In this document: in pieces, positions 16,549 through 25,604 of the stretch
Layout: the number at the start of each line of letters is the position of its first letter
Numbering within the stretch: position 1 is the stretch's first letter
Assembly: GCF_023715465.1 (NCBI RefSeq)
Contig: NZ_JAMBOE010000004.1
Span: 310,001-374,000 of the forward strand
Direction of reading: 5' to 3'
Origin: Paenibacillus macerans
GTDB taxonomy: Bacteria > Bacillota > Bacilli > Paenibacillales > Paenibacillaceae
DNA length: 64,000 bases
Position numbers and translations under genes: made by a program
The notes under the pieces: generated by a model
What the model was told of the DNA's origin: nothing
Databases searched by the model: none
The model's input: the letters and a program-made list of their open reading frames with translations, nothing else

Positions 16549-18405
16549 ATGAAACAGTGGTTCGATACGCTGTCCAAATTTTTGTTCCTGTACAATTTCA
16601 GCATCCGCAGCAGACTGATCCTGTACTTTCTGTTCCTTGTGCTGCTGCCTACCACGATCATCTCCATCACGATCTACAACAAGTCCACCGAGATTATTGC
16701 CCGGAATGCGAATACGTCGATCCAAAACAATCTGAACCTGGTTGAGGATCATCTTATGCAAAAATTTAATAACGCCGATGATGCGATGATCTCCCTCTAT
16801 CTCAATTCGGAGTTCGCCGATTTGATCTCTTCCGACCGGGCAACGGACGGTACAGGAATCATTAACGAGCTGAATGAACTGAATAAAATTTTGGAGAATT
16901 TTCCCAGCAGTGGGGCTACCGGCGTCCGGTTTGTCCCGATGCTCTACATGGTGAACCGGCCCGAATATACGCAATATAACTTTTCGCGCCGAGTATTCAA
17001 TATCGATCTGATTTCCCTAAAACCCTGGTATCTGAACATTCCGGCCAAATCGGATATGAGCGTGATCGGCTTAAGTTCACTGGATTCCCAATACACGCTG
17101 AAATTTGCCAAGCGCTTGTTCGGTATCCGCCATATTCAGCTTCCTTATGTGGGCATATTGACGCTCGACATCCCGCTCAGTGATTTCAGCTCCACCGTCG
17201 AGAATTACAAGCCTACCCCGGGCAGCAACATCTATGTTGTCGATCAAAACGACCGGATTGCGCTTAGTCCCGACCCGGAACTCATCGGAAAAAGCCTGAG
17301 CACTCTGGACTACTCGCGAAACATGTCCACTTCCGAAACGGACGATCCATTCCGTTCATTTCAATACAAGCAGGACGGCGAGAATATGCTCGTGACCTAC
17401 AAAGACATCACGCCCTATGGGTGGAAGGTGATTGCGTTGTCCCCGATCTCTGAGCTGAGCGGCGATCTGTTCTCTTTTCGGCGGGTCATGTATTTGGTCA
17501 TCACCGTTTGCATGCTGTTATCGCTGATGATGGCTTTACTGCTGTCGGAAAACATCTCGGCCCCGATCCGCAAGTTCGTGCATTCGATGTCCCATGCCGA
17601 GACCGGGAATTTCAACATCAAAATCGTTTATAAACGCAAGGACGAATTTGCCTACCTGTTCCAGCGCTACAACGCGATGATGCAGCAGATCAAAGCGCTG
17701 ATCGATAAATTATACGTGACTGAGCTGCGCAAAAAAGAAGCCGAGCTGAAATCGCTGCAGGCCCAGATCAACCCCCATTTTCTGTACAACACGCTGGATT
17801 CGATGAACTGGCTGGCGATCCGGCATAATGTTCCCGAGCTCAGCAGCATGGTGACTTCTTTGGCCGATTTTTTCAGGTACAGCCTCAGTAAAGGCAACAA
17901 CGTCATTCCGCTGCGGGACGAACTGCGGCAGGTGGAAAGCTATCTGGAAATTCAGCGCTTCCGCTTTCAGGATAAGCTGGAATACCAGCTGGAGGCAGCG
18001 GATGAAGAACTGCTCAATAGCTGCCTGATCGTCAAGCTGACGCTGCAGCCGCTGGTGGAAAACGCGATCGTCCACGGCATTCAGAAAAAACAGGGGCCGG
18101 GGATGATCCGGATCAGGGTGCGGCAGGAATCGGGCAACCTGCTGACCATTTCCGTCTTCGACAACGGCGCCGGCGCCGATCCCCGGCGGTTGAACGATCT
18201 GCTGAACGCCAGGCAGCCAAGCGGCGACTCGTATGGAATCCGCAATGTCCATGCGAGAATCAAGCAATTTTTCGGTGAGGCCTACGGGATCAAGTATTAC
18301 CGCAACGATGAAGACGAGCAGGGATTGCTGGTGGTTGTAAGCTGTCCTGTGGTGACAACATGGAACGAGGTGAACGAAGATGATCACGATGATCATCGCG
18401 GATGA
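16549..18405 (+). CDS. YesM-type membrane sensor histidine kinase
   Basis: The 618-residue protein has a transmembrane helix at about 22-45, an extracellular sensor domain (about 46-300), a second helix (about 310-335), a HAMP region, and the LytS/YesM-type kinase core with QINPHFLYNTLD; the phosphorylated His is residue 410. The ATPase domain has LTLQPLVENAIVHG and DNGAGAD. It should signal to the AraC-type regulator whose gene overlaps it by 26 bp, controlling the neighbouring polysaccharide locus. AGAGGAG lies 8 bases before the ATG. Confidence 0.92.
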   Translation: MKQWFDTLSKFLFLYNFSIRSRLILYFLFLVLLPTTIISITIYNKSTEIIARNANTSIQNNLNLVEDHLMQKFNNADDAMISLYLNSEFADLISSDRATDGTGIINELNELNKILENFPSSGATGVRFVPMLYMVNRPEYTQYNFSRRVFNIDLISLKPWYLNIPAKSDMSVIGLSSLDSQYTLKFAKRLFGIRHIQLPYVGILTLDIPLSDFSSTVENYKPTPGSNIYVVDQNDRIALSPDPELIGKSLSTLDYSRNMSTSETDDPFRSFQYKQDGENMLVTYKDITPYGWKVIALSPISELSGDLFSFRRVMYLVITVCMLLSLMMALLLSENISAPIRKFVHSMSHAETGNFNIKIVYKRKDEFAYLFQRYNAMMQQIKALIDKLYVTELRKKEAELKSLQAQINPHFLYNTLDSMNWLAIRHNVPELSSMVTSLADFFRYSLSKGNNVIPLRDELRQVESYLEIQRFRFQDKLEYQLEAADEELLNSCLIVKLTLQPLVENAIVHGIQKKQGPGMIRIRVRQESGNLLTISVFDNGAGADPRRLNDLLNARQPSGDSYGIRNVHARIKQFFGEAYGIKYYRNDEDEQGLLVVVSCPVVTTWNEVNEDDHDDHRG

Positions 18406-20008
18406 CGAGCCGTTTATCCGGGACAGCCTGAAAACGGCCATCCGCTGGGAAGAGGAGTTCGGCATTCAGATCATTGGCGAGGCGAAGGACGGACAGGAGG
18501 CCTACGAGCTCTGTCTAAAGCTCAAGCCTGACATATTATTTATCGACATTATGATGCCGTTTTGGGACGGACTGCAGGTGGCCGCGAAGCTGAAGGAGGC
18601 GGAATGCCCGGCTAAAATCATCATTATCAGCGGGGTGCAGGATTTCTCTTATGCGCAAAACGCATTAAAGATCAATGCGGAAGGCTACATTTTAAAGCCT
18701 GTGAAATTGCCCGAGCTGAAGGAAATTTTCCGCAAAACCGTGGATGGCATCCATAGTGACCGGACCGTGCAGTTCAATCTGGATCGTCTCAAAAAACAAC
18801 TGCAGGAGAATACGCCCTTAATTCGGGATAAATTTTTGCAAAATTTGCTTGCCGGTCTGTATCCCGAAGCGGAGGAAATTTGGGAGAAAATCGCTTTTTT
18901 CGGGATGCCATTATCCCCGGACCAGCAATTTACGGTGGGTGTCCTGCAGCTCGACGACTACAAAAAAGCGCTGGAGAAGTACTCCGAGGAATACAAGCAG
19001 CTGCTTTATTTTTCCATGCAAAATATTATCAACGAGATCATGGCGGAGCAAAGGGCCGGCCTCAGCTTCGTCGCCCGGGAAAATGAATTCATTCTGTTGT
19101 TTTGCAGCGGTGGCGGAGTGGGAGTTCAGGAGATTACGCGGCTGTGCGAGGTTTGCACCCTTAATATCGGCCGGTATTTGCAGCTTTCCGTGTCGATTGG
19201 CATCGGGAATACCTGCACGCTAATCCAAAGGGTGGAAGAGTCCTATAAAGAAGCGTTAACCGCCCTTATCTATAAGTTTTATACCGGTCAGCGCTCCATC
19301 ATTCATATCCGGGACATTCGGCCTGACAACGAAACGCTGCAAAGCTCTTATTTGTACAAGTTGCATACCGACCTGATGAACGCGCTAAAGGTGGGCAATA
19401 CGAGCAAAACGGCAGCCCTGCTTGAGGACCTGTTCCGGCGTCTCAGCGAACCAAAGCCGCAATTGGATTATGTGCAAAGCTTGTGTGCGGAAATGATCTT
19501 CACATCCGCGCGCACGCTTTATGAGCTGGATGGCGGAGGCGAGCACGTTCTTAGCGATCGGATGACGATCATCAAGGAAATTTACGGCAAAACCGAAATC
19601 GGACAGCTTAAGGACTATATGCTGCAGCTTTTTACCGATCTGACCCGTTATCTGGAAAATAAACATACCACGAAAAACAGCAAGACGATCAACAAAATCA
19701 AAGAGATTATTCACGAGGGTTACGCCCGGGAGCTATCCGTCGCGAAAATCGCCGAGCAGGTGTATCTGACTCCCAATTACATCAGCCTGATTTTCAAGCA
19801 GGGCACGAATGAGACGATCAGCGATTACATTACGAAAGTACGGATCGAGCAGGCCAAAAAGCTGCTGCACAATTCCGACCTGCGGGTCATGGAAATCGCC
19901 GAGCTAGTCGGCTACGAGAATCCGCATTATTTCAGCAAGGTCTTCAAAAAGAACGTCGGCTGCCACCCGCTTAAATACCGCGAGGATATCGGGAAAGGCC
20001 AGATATAG
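18380..20008 (+). CDS. YesN-type response regulator with AraC DNA-binding domain
   Basis: The 542-residue protein carries an N-terminal receiver domain with the acidic pair in IIADDEP, phospho-acceptor Asp56 (FIDIMMP) and the conserved Lys in ILKPVKLPEL. A long linker region (about 130-430) follows, then a C-terminal AraC/XylS double helix-turn-helix (about 440-540, YLTPNYISLIFKQ and VGYENPHYFSKVFKK). It overlaps the kinase gene by 26 bp, so the two are translationally coupled. Family members activate sugar-uptake and polysaccharide operons; the locus downstream on the minus strand is the likely target. Confidence 0.92.
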   Translation: MITMIIADDEPFIRDSLKTAIRWEEEFGIQIIGEAKDGQEAYELCLKLKPDILFIDIMMPFWDGLQVAAKLKEAECPAKIIIISGVQDFSYAQNALKINAEGYILKPVKLPELKEIFRKTVDGIHSDRTVQFNLDRLKKQLQENTPLIRDKFLQNLLAGLYPEAEEIWEKIAFFGMPLSPDQQFTVGVLQLDDYKKALEKYSEEYKQLLYFSMQNIINEIMAEQRAGLSFVARENEFILLFCSGGGVGVQEITRLCEVCTLNIGRYLQLSVSIGIGNTCTLIQRVEESYKEALTALIYKFYTGQRSIIHIRDIRPDNETLQSSYLYKLHTDLMNALKVGNTSKTAALLEDLFRRLSEPKPQLDYVQSLCAEMIFTSARTLYELDGGGEHVLSDRMTIIKEIYGKTEIGQLKDYMLQLFTDLTRYLENKHTTKNSKTINKIKEIIHEGYARELSVAKIAEQVYLTPNYISLIFKQGTNETISDYITKVRIEQAKKLLHNSDLRVMEIAELVGYENPHYFSKVFKKNVGCHPLKYREDIGKGQI

Positions 20009-20062
20009 CGCCGCTGTATGTCCTCGGCATATCCTGAACGGTTCGTGCGGCATTTAACAAGC

Positions 20063-20096
20063 AAAGAAAAATGCCGCACATTGTAACATGCGGCAC
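20063..20096 (-). terminator. Terminator of the phosphatase gene
   Basis: On the minus strand GTGCCGCA pairs with TGCGGCA and is followed by TTTTTCTTT. It sits between the convergent regulator (ends 20008) and phosphatase (ends 20111) genes. Confidence 0.7.
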
Positions 20097-20110
20097 CTTG
20101 CTGGTTCAGC

Positions 20111-20596
20111 CTACGCCAAGGCCTCCCGCCGGATCCGTTCCAGCAAAGCCCGGCAGCCCTGCTGCACCATCTCGTAAACCTCTTCGAAGTTGCCCGTATA
20201 ATACGGGTCGGGCACTTCCTTAGTTTTCGATTCTGGAATGAGGTCGAGCAGCTTCAATATTTGGGCGTCCGTCTGCCGTGCCAGCGACTTCAAATCCCGC
20301 TCGTTTTGGTTGTCCATGGCGATGATATAGTCGAAATCCGAAAAATCCGCAGGCGCAACCTGCCTGGCCTGAAGCCCTTCGTACGATATGCCGTATTGAT
20401 CCAAAATGCGGCGTGTCCCGTGATGCGGCGGATTGCCGGTATGCCAGTTGCCCGTTCCCGCAGAATCGATGCGAAACCGGCCGCTTAAACCCGCTTCGGC
20501 CACCAGATGCCGGAACACGGCTTCGGCCATCGGCGAGCGGCAGATGTTTCCGAGGCACACAAACAAAACGCCGATCGGTCGTTGCTTGTCCTTCAT
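20111..20596 (-). CDS. Low-molecular-weight protein-tyrosine phosphatase (YfkJ-like)
   Basis: The 161-residue protein matches the family in length and has the P-loop CLGNICRS, with nucleophile Cys14 and Arg20, and the general-acid Asp in EVPDPYYTG near residue 130. It hydrolyses phosphotyrosine or phosphoarginine in the cytoplasm; the Bacillus paralogues YfkJ and YwlE differ in preference, and sequence alone does not decide here. GGGGGGAAAG lies upstream of the ATG. It appears to be a single gene with its own terminator. Confidence 0.92.
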   Translation of the reverse strand: MKDKQRPIGVLFVCLGNICRSPMAEAVFRHLVAEAGLSGRFRIDSAGTGNWHTGNPPHHGTRRILDQYGISYEGLQARQVAPADFSDFDYIIAMDNQNERDLKSLARQTDAQILKLLDLIPESKTKEVPDPYYTGNFEEVYEMVQQGCRALLERIRREALA

Positions 20597-20687
20597 TACG
20601 CTTTCCCCCCTGGTCAGATATTACTATAGGATTTCCGTCAGAACAACCTGCCGCGGTTGGGCAAATCCGCCGTCCCCGGGACAAACG

Positions 20688-21563
20688 TTACTCTTTCCGC
20701 ACCACCGGAATCCAGATTTCGCTTTTGTACGTCGGCGAGGTGACGTCTGGACTTTCGTTCCAGAGGATTTCCGGCCCTTCAGCCAGCTCGTATTGTGCGG
20801 ACGGGAACCATTCGGCGTATATCCGTCCCCAAATGTTTTGCAGCGTCTCGGGGAACGGCCCCACTGCCGTAAACACGGCCCATGTTGAAGCGGCGACATC
20901 AAGCGATGCCAGATGAGCGGGACACTCCCGTGTGGTCGCCACACCGATATAGTGATCAAGCTCGCCCTGCTCCTTCATCCGTCCCTCCGAAAAATCCGCC
21001 GACGCGCTGATCATGCCGGCTGGCTCCACATTGGACAGCTCCTTCAGGAGCCGAATGGTCTCCTCGTCCAAGCTCTGCCACATTTCCGCGATCTGCGGAT
21101 TGACGCCGTGAAATTGGATCGGCACTCGTTTGGATAACCCCACGATCCGAAAAGCCTCTTTTTCCACAATACGATAGTTCATTTCGCTTCCTCCTTGAAT
21201 AGTAAGTTGGAAGGTCATACGCGGATAAGCTTTTAACGGTTGGCCCGGATTTCTCGCTTCGGACGGCGTGATGCCGTGCATGATCTGAAACGCCCGGGTA
21301 AAAGCGTCCGCCGAACCGTATCCGTACTTTACCGCCACATCGATAATCCGAACGTCTTGATGCTGCAGCTCGAACGCGGCCAGCGTCAGCCGTCTGCGGC
21401 GGATGTATTCGGACAACGTCACGCCGGCCAGAAAAGAAAACATCCGTTTGAAGTGATATTCCGAACAAACGGCGAGCCTGGCTGCTTCCTTATAATCGAT
21501 TTCATCCGTCAGATGCTGCTCGATATAGTTTAAAGCGGCGTTTAAGTTTTTAAGCGAATCCAT
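20688..21563 (-). CDS. AraC-family regulator with GyrI-like effector-binding domain
   Basis: The N-terminus holds an AraC helix-turn-helix pair (residues about 1-105; [24 protein letters not shown] reduced here to [17 protein letters not shown]) and the C-terminus a GyrI/SOUL-type small-molecule-binding domain (about 125-290, beginning [20 protein letters not shown]). This layout (Rob/YdeE style) senses hydrophobic drugs or similar ligands. The start is placed at the ATG at 21563 because AAGGAGGT lies exactly 7 bases before it; an ATG 24 bases upstream would overlap that site. The target genes are unknown. Confidence 0.88.
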   Translation of the reverse strand: MDSLKNLNAALNYIEQHLTDEIDYKEAARLAVCSEYHFKRMFSFLAGVTLSEYIRRRRLTLAAFELQHQDVRIIDVAVKYGYGSADAFTRAFQIMHGITPSEARNPGQPLKAYPRMTFQLTIQGGSEMNYRIVEKEAFRIVGLSKRVPIQFHGVNPQIAEMWQSLDEETIRLLKELSNVEPAGMISASADFSEGRMKEQGELDHYIGVATTRECPAHLASLDVAASTWAVFTAVGPFPETLQNIWGRIYAEWFPSAQYELAEGPEILWNESPDVTSPTYKSEIWIPVVRKE

Positions 21564-21685
21564 CGTCTGCACCTCCTTCACATTCACAGGATAACAGGAT
21601 CAAGCTCGCCTGATCCGACTTTTCGTGCCCGAAAATGGCGGGGCATTCACCTTGTGCCGCAGCCATTGGGAACAGAAGCGAGTCT

Positions 21686-22513
21686 TTAGCGGGTGCAGGC
21701 CCGGTAAGCGGTCGGGGAAATCCCCGTATGTCCTTTAAACTGGCGGGAAAAATGAGCGAGTTGCATGCCGATCTGTTCGGCGATCTCGGCGATGCTTTCG
21801 TCGGTGTACGTCAACAGCCGCTTGGCCTCTTCCATTCGCTTGCGCTGCACGTAATGCATCGGCGTGATGCCCATGATTTTTTTGAAATACGGGATAAAAT
21901 AATTCGGATGCAAGTGGACGATATCGGCCAAAGCTTCGATCTCTATCGGCTCGTGCAGGTGCTCGTGGATATATTTCAGCACGCCCGCCAGCTTTTCCCG
22001 CTCGGTAAACTGCATGTAATCCTTCAAATATTCCCGGTATCCGCCTTCTTCCAAACAACACGCCAGCAAATTGAGCAGACCGGCCTGCAGCCTGAGGCCC
22101 GCAAACGGTCCGCCCGCCTGGAACAGATCGATCATCGCGTCAAACGTCGTACGGACATATTCCGGGTCCCGGACATCGCTGATATACAGCTTGCTCCCCG
22201 CGTAAAACAGCGGCCACTCCCCCACCTGCGCGTCGAAATGGCAAAAATACCGGGTATACGGATTGTCCGGCGCAGTAAAGGTCGTTTGGCTCGACCCCGC
22301 CGGCATGATCATCAGTTGGTCCGGCCGCGGGTAGTACGTTTCTCCATTAATGATGACCGAACCTTCGCCTTGAGAAATAAAATACAGCCGGTTGAAGCTG
22401 GGGGCTTGTTCTGTCCGGTTCCACCCGGGGAACCCGCTTTTAAGCTGGACATGCGTTACCGTCACGGTCAGACTTTCGGGCAGTCGCCCGGCCAGAAGCT
22501 CGGTTTCATTCAT
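21686..22513 (-). CDS. AraC-family regulator with cupin sensor domain
   Basis: The 275-residue protein has an N-terminal cupin-like domain (about 20-130, FNRLYFISQGEGSVIINGETYYP) and a C-terminal AraC helix-turn-helix pair (about 175-272, IADIVHLHPNYFIPYFKKIMG with ADIVHLHPNYFIPYFKK the first HTH). Regulators of this form sense sugars and activate catabolic operons. It is divergent from the Gfo/Idh/MocA gene at 22827, across a 313-bp gap, which suggests it activates that set. Confidence 0.88.
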   Translation of the reverse strand: MNETELLAGRLPESLTVTVTHVQLKSGFPGWNRTEQAPSFNRLYFISQGEGSVIINGETYYPRPDQLMIMPAGSSQTTFTAPDNPYTRYFCHFDAQVGEWPLFYAGSKLYISDVRDPEYVRTTFDAMIDLFQAGGPFAGLRLQAGLLNLLACCLEEGGYREYLKDYMQFTEREKLAGVLKYIHEHLHEPIEIEALADIVHLHPNYFIPYFKKIMGITPMHYVQRKRMEEAKRLLTYTDESIAEIAEQIGMQLAHFSRQFKGHTGISPTAYRACTR

Positions 22514-22826
22514 TAGGAACTATCGTCTCCTTCGTTTCCTCGGCTTCGTTGGTTCGGCTCTTACGGATCGATTTTGCAAGCACTTTCATTGGTTGTTCGC
22601 TGTTCTTATTGTAGCATCGCGTTTTTACCAAATACACCTTAATTTTGTGCAAAATAGCCTTAATCTTTGCCATTCTCATCCTTCGGAATTCAAGCTAAGC
22701 TTAGGGGGCATGAGGTACATACCCGGGTAATTTAAAAACTGTAGCGGAGAAGGGAGCTTAAGGAGATTCACCGTTGCCGAACGGAACATCCTTCTACCCA
22801 AAAATTTGCGAAAGGCAGGGAGCATT
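22514..22826. other. Divergent regulatory gap
   Basis: The gap between the AraC regulator and the dehydrogenase genes must hold both promoters and the regulator's target. It includes AT-rich stretches near 22605-22690. I could not single out a clear dyad. Confidence 0.35.
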
Positions 22827-23999
22827 ATGGACAAAGTACGGTTTGGCATCATCGGCATCGGAAATATGGGAACCTCGCACGCGCTATCTCTGATTGGCGA
22901 CATTAAAGGCGCGGAACTGACGGCCGTATGCGACCGGAACCCGGAAAGGCTTAAGTGGGCAAAGGAGCGATTGCCGAGTACGGTGCGCACGTTTGATCAG
23001 GCGGATGCTTTTTTCGCTTCGCGTGCCATGGACGCGGTGTTGATCGCAACGCCGCATTACGACCATCCGACGCTGGCGGTGCAGGCTTTTGAGAGCGGTT
23101 ACCATGTGCTCGTGGAAAAGCCGGCCGGCGTGTACACCAAAGCGGTCCGCGGAATGAACGAAGCCGCCGCGAAATCCGGCAAGCGGTTTGGCATCATGTA
23201 CAATCAGCGGACGAACCCGCTGTATGCCAAGCTGCGCGACCTCGTGTTGTCCGGAGAGCTGGGAGCGATCCGCAGGACGAACTGGATCATCACAAACTGG
23301 TACCGGTCGCAAAGCTACTACGATTCCGGCGGCTGGCGGGCAACCTGGGCCGGGGAAGGCGGCGGCGTGCTGCTGAATCAGGACCCGCATCAGCTAGACC
23401 TGTGGCAATGGACAACCGGCATGATGCCGAAGCGGGTGCGCGCCTTCTGCCATTTCGGGAAGCACCGCAACATCGAGGTCGAGGATGACGTCACCGCCTA
23501 TGTGGAATACGAAAACGGCGCAACCGGCCTGTTCGTCACGACCACCGGCGAAACGCCGGGGACGAACCGGTTTGAGCTGGCCGGGGAGGGCGGCAAAATC
23601 GTCGTGGAGGACGGCAAGCTGACGTTTTGGCGCCTGCGTGTTCCGGAGCCGAAATTCAACGCCGAATATACCGGGGGATTCGGGCAGCCGGAATGCTGGA
23701 AATGTGAAATCCCGGTGGAAGGCGGCGAAGGCTCACAGCACAAAGGCATCCTGCAGAACTTCACGAACGCGGTGCTGCATGGCGAACCGCTGCTGGCGCC
23801 GGGAGAAGATGGCATCCTTGGCCTGACGATTTCCAACGCCATGCACCTGTCCGCGTGGACGGAGGATTGGGTGGAACTGCCGCTCGATGAAGATTTGTTC
23901 CATGAAAAGCTGCAGGAGAAAATCATAACATCAGTGTTCCGCAAGGACAGCGGGGGCGCAGGCGGCGACAAAACGCTGGATGTGTCGGGGACGCATTGA
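22827..23999 (+). CDS. Gfo/Idh/MocA-family NAD(P)-dependent oxidoreductase
   Basis: The 390-residue protein has an N-terminal Rossmann fold (FGIIGIGNMGTSHALSL), the EKPAG motif near residue 96 whose Lys is catalytic in this family, and a C-terminal alpha/beta domain with GEGGGVLLNQDPHQLDLWQW carrying the usual Asp/His. Enzymes of the group oxidise sugars, inositols or amino-sugars. The start at 22827 is preferred over a TTG at 22806 because AGGCAGGGAG lies 4 bases before the ATG. It is the first gene of a set of sugar-derivative genes, but 0.75 kb of repeats separates it from the next one. The stop codon lies at the edge of those repeats. Confidence 0.9.
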   Translation: MDKVRFGIIGIGNMGTSHALSLIGDIKGAELTAVCDRNPERLKWAKERLPSTVRTFDQADAFFASRAMDAVLIATPHYDHPTLAVQAFESGYHVLVEKPAGVYTKAVRGMNEAAAKSGKRFGIMYNQRTNPLYAKLRDLVLSGELGAIRRTNWIITNWYRSQSYYDSGGWRATWAGEGGGVLLNQDPHQLDLWQWTTGMMPKRVRAFCHFGKHRNIEVEDDVTAYVEYENGATGLFVTTTGETPGTNRFELAGEGGKIVVEDGKLTFWRLRVPEPKFNAEYTGGFGQPECWKCEIPVEGGEGSQHKGILQNFTNAVLHGEPLLAPGEDGILGLTISNAMHLSAWTEDWVELPLDEDLFHEKLQEKIITSVFRKDSGGAGGDKTLDVSGTH

Positions 24000-24150
24000 G
24001 TGGGGGCCGACTGAGGCTGGGCGTGTCAAGTACGCATTGACGGAGGAACAACTGAGGCTGGGCGTGTCAAGTACGCATGACGGAGGAACGACTGGCTGGA
24101 CGTGTCAAGTACGCATTGACGGAGGAACGACTGAGGCTGGGCGGGACTGG
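23995..24150. repeat. 41-bp tandem repeat array at the 3' end of the dehydrogenase gene
   Basis: A unit of about 41 bp (core GTGTCAAGTACGCATTGACG, then GAGGAACAACTGAGGCTGGGC) occurs about three times from 24012, with single-base losses in later copies. A diverged copy (GTCGGGGACGCATTGAGTGG) includes the stop codon of the preceding gene. There are no unique spacers, so it is not a CRISPR array. Confidence 0.75.
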
Positions 24151-24189
24151 ACGAGGCTGATGGGGTTAGTGGAGACTGATGCGATTAGT

Positions 24190-24400
24190 GTAGGTTCATG
24201 GGGTTGGTGGGGTTGGTGGGGTTGGTGGGGTTAGTGGAGGCTGATGGAGTTGGTGTAGGTTGGTGGGGTTGGTGATCTGGGCGGTCAGGAGTATAGGTGG
24301 TTAGGTGGTGGATAGGTGGACAGGTGGACAGGTGGCTGGATAGTTAGGCGGTTGGAAGCTAGGCGGATGCTAGGCGATTGGGCGGCTAAGCGGGCTGGAC
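24190..24400. repeat. G-rich low-complexity tract (GGGGTTGGT repeats)
   Basis: Four GGGG runs separated by TTGGT at about 24198-24236 form a perfect 9-bp tandem repeat that could fold as a G-quadruplex. Related degenerate GGTTGGTG and GGTGGACA repeats continue to about 24400. I see no gene. Confidence 0.65.
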
Positions 24401-24610
24401 GTAAAAATAGCGGTAAAAAATGTCGTTATTCATTTAATTTACTACCGATTCAGGAAAATAAGGGAAAATTATGTCGCTATTTAAGTGACAACGTGGAAAA
24501 ATGCCAGTTCAGCCGGGGTTGCTCTAAAAATAGGGACAAAATTTTCCGCTATTTGCGTTCAAAGCCCTCTGGCAAAAAAATAACGCCATAAAATTCCGCT
24601 ATTTTCCCCT
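24400..24610. repeat. Four AATAG-type intergenic palindromes
   Basis: Imperfect palindromes of about 30 bp lie near 24402-24430, 24455-24484, 24529-24558 and 24574-24608. They share a left arm like AAAATAGGGACAAAA and a right arm like TTCCGCTATTT. The same family occurs at 2.2-2.5 kb and 55.4-55.7 kb. Confidence 0.6.
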
Positions 24611-24747
24611 TCCCCTGCTACTGTAGTCAATGCACCCCATTTTCATTTCAGTCACCCCTCTCTAAGAAAGCCGCCGTGCTGGTCCGAGCGACTTGTTTTT
24701 TGCCGACAAGCTTATACCTAAGGATTGTACCAAAGGAGGAGCGATAT

Positions 24748-25599
24748 ATGATGAAGTTGTCCGTGTTTACGGTGGCCACGCCGGATTTGACGCCGGAGGA
24801 GTTGGTTCTTGCGGCGCGGGAAGCCGGGCTGGATGGCGTCGAGTGGCGCTTCAAGGAAGTGCCCGCCGAAGCCAAGGGCGAAGCGCCGTCGTTTTGGCGC
24901 AACAATCTGTGCTCGATCGACCCGGTGCTTTCGGAAGCGGAAATGCTGCGGTTCAAGGAGATCACGGAGGCGCAGGGCCTGGAAGTCGTTAGTGTGACGC
25001 CGTACTTAAATTCCTTGAACCTGGAGGAGACGGAGCGGGCCTTCCGCGCCGCCCGCCTGCTTGGAGCAAAGATGATCCGCGTCGGCGCGGCCGGCTACGA
25101 CGGGTCGGCGCCATATCCCGAGCTGTACGAAGCCACCGTCCGCTATTTGAAGGAAGCCGAGCGGATGGCGAAGCAGTACGGAATCAAAGGCGTCGTCGAA
25201 ACGCATCACTATACGATCGCGCCCAGCGCCGGGCTTGCCCATCGGCTAGTCAGCCACTGCGATCCGGAATATATCGGCGTGTTGTTCGATCCCGGCAACA
25301 TGGTGCATGAAGGGTATGAACGGTTCAAATTGGGGTTGGAGCTGCTCGGACCGTATTTGGCGCATGTGCACGTGAAAAACGCTCTTTGGGTGCAGGACAG
25401 CGCACGTGCTGACGGGACGACCGGCTGGCGTTCTGAATGGGCCCCGTTGGCGAGCGGGATCATCGATTTCCGCAAGCTGCTGATCGATCTAAAATCCGTT
25501 GGTTATGACGGCTACCTCGGCATTGAGGATTTCAGCGGTCAGTACGATTCCAAGACGCTACTCAAAGCGTTTGCCGAATTTATGCGTGAAAGGATGTAA
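24748..25599 (+). CDS. Sugar phosphate isomerase/epimerase (xylose isomerase-like TIM barrel)
   Basis: The 283-residue protein is a TIM barrel of the AP-endonuclease-2/xylose-isomerase-like family, with metal-ligand motifs GVVETHHYTIAPS (Glu and His), LFDPGNMVHEGY (Asp), HVHVKNA (His) and YLGIEDFSG (Glu) in order. Such enzymes epimerise or isomerise keto-sugars and act with Gfo/Idh/MocA dehydrogenases, exactly as placed here. The start at 24748 is set by AAAGGAGGA 7 bases upstream. The next gene begins 5 bp after its stop. Confidence 0.88.
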   Translation: MMKLSVFTVATPDLTPEELVLAAREAGLDGVEWRFKEVPAEAKGEAPSFWRNNLCSIDPVLSEAEMLRFKEITEAQGLEVVSVTPYLNSLNLEETERAFRAARLLGAKMIRVGAAGYDGSAPYPELYEATVRYLKEAERMAKQYGIKGVVETHHYTIAPSAGLAHRLVSHCDPEYIGVLFDPGNMVHEGYERFKLGLELLGPYLAHVHVKNALWVQDSARADGTTGWRSEWAPLASGIIDFRKLLIDLKSVGYDGYLGIEDFSGQYDSKTLLKAFAEFMRERM

Positions 25600-25604
25600 A
25601 ACCG

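Noticed and set aside
23995..24150. CRISPR-like array
   Set aside because: Copies are directly joined with no unique spacers, and no cas gene is present.
23980..24234. Frame across the 41-bp repeats
   Set aside because: It arises from repeat translation, starts inside the dehydrogenase gene in another phase and has no ribosome site.
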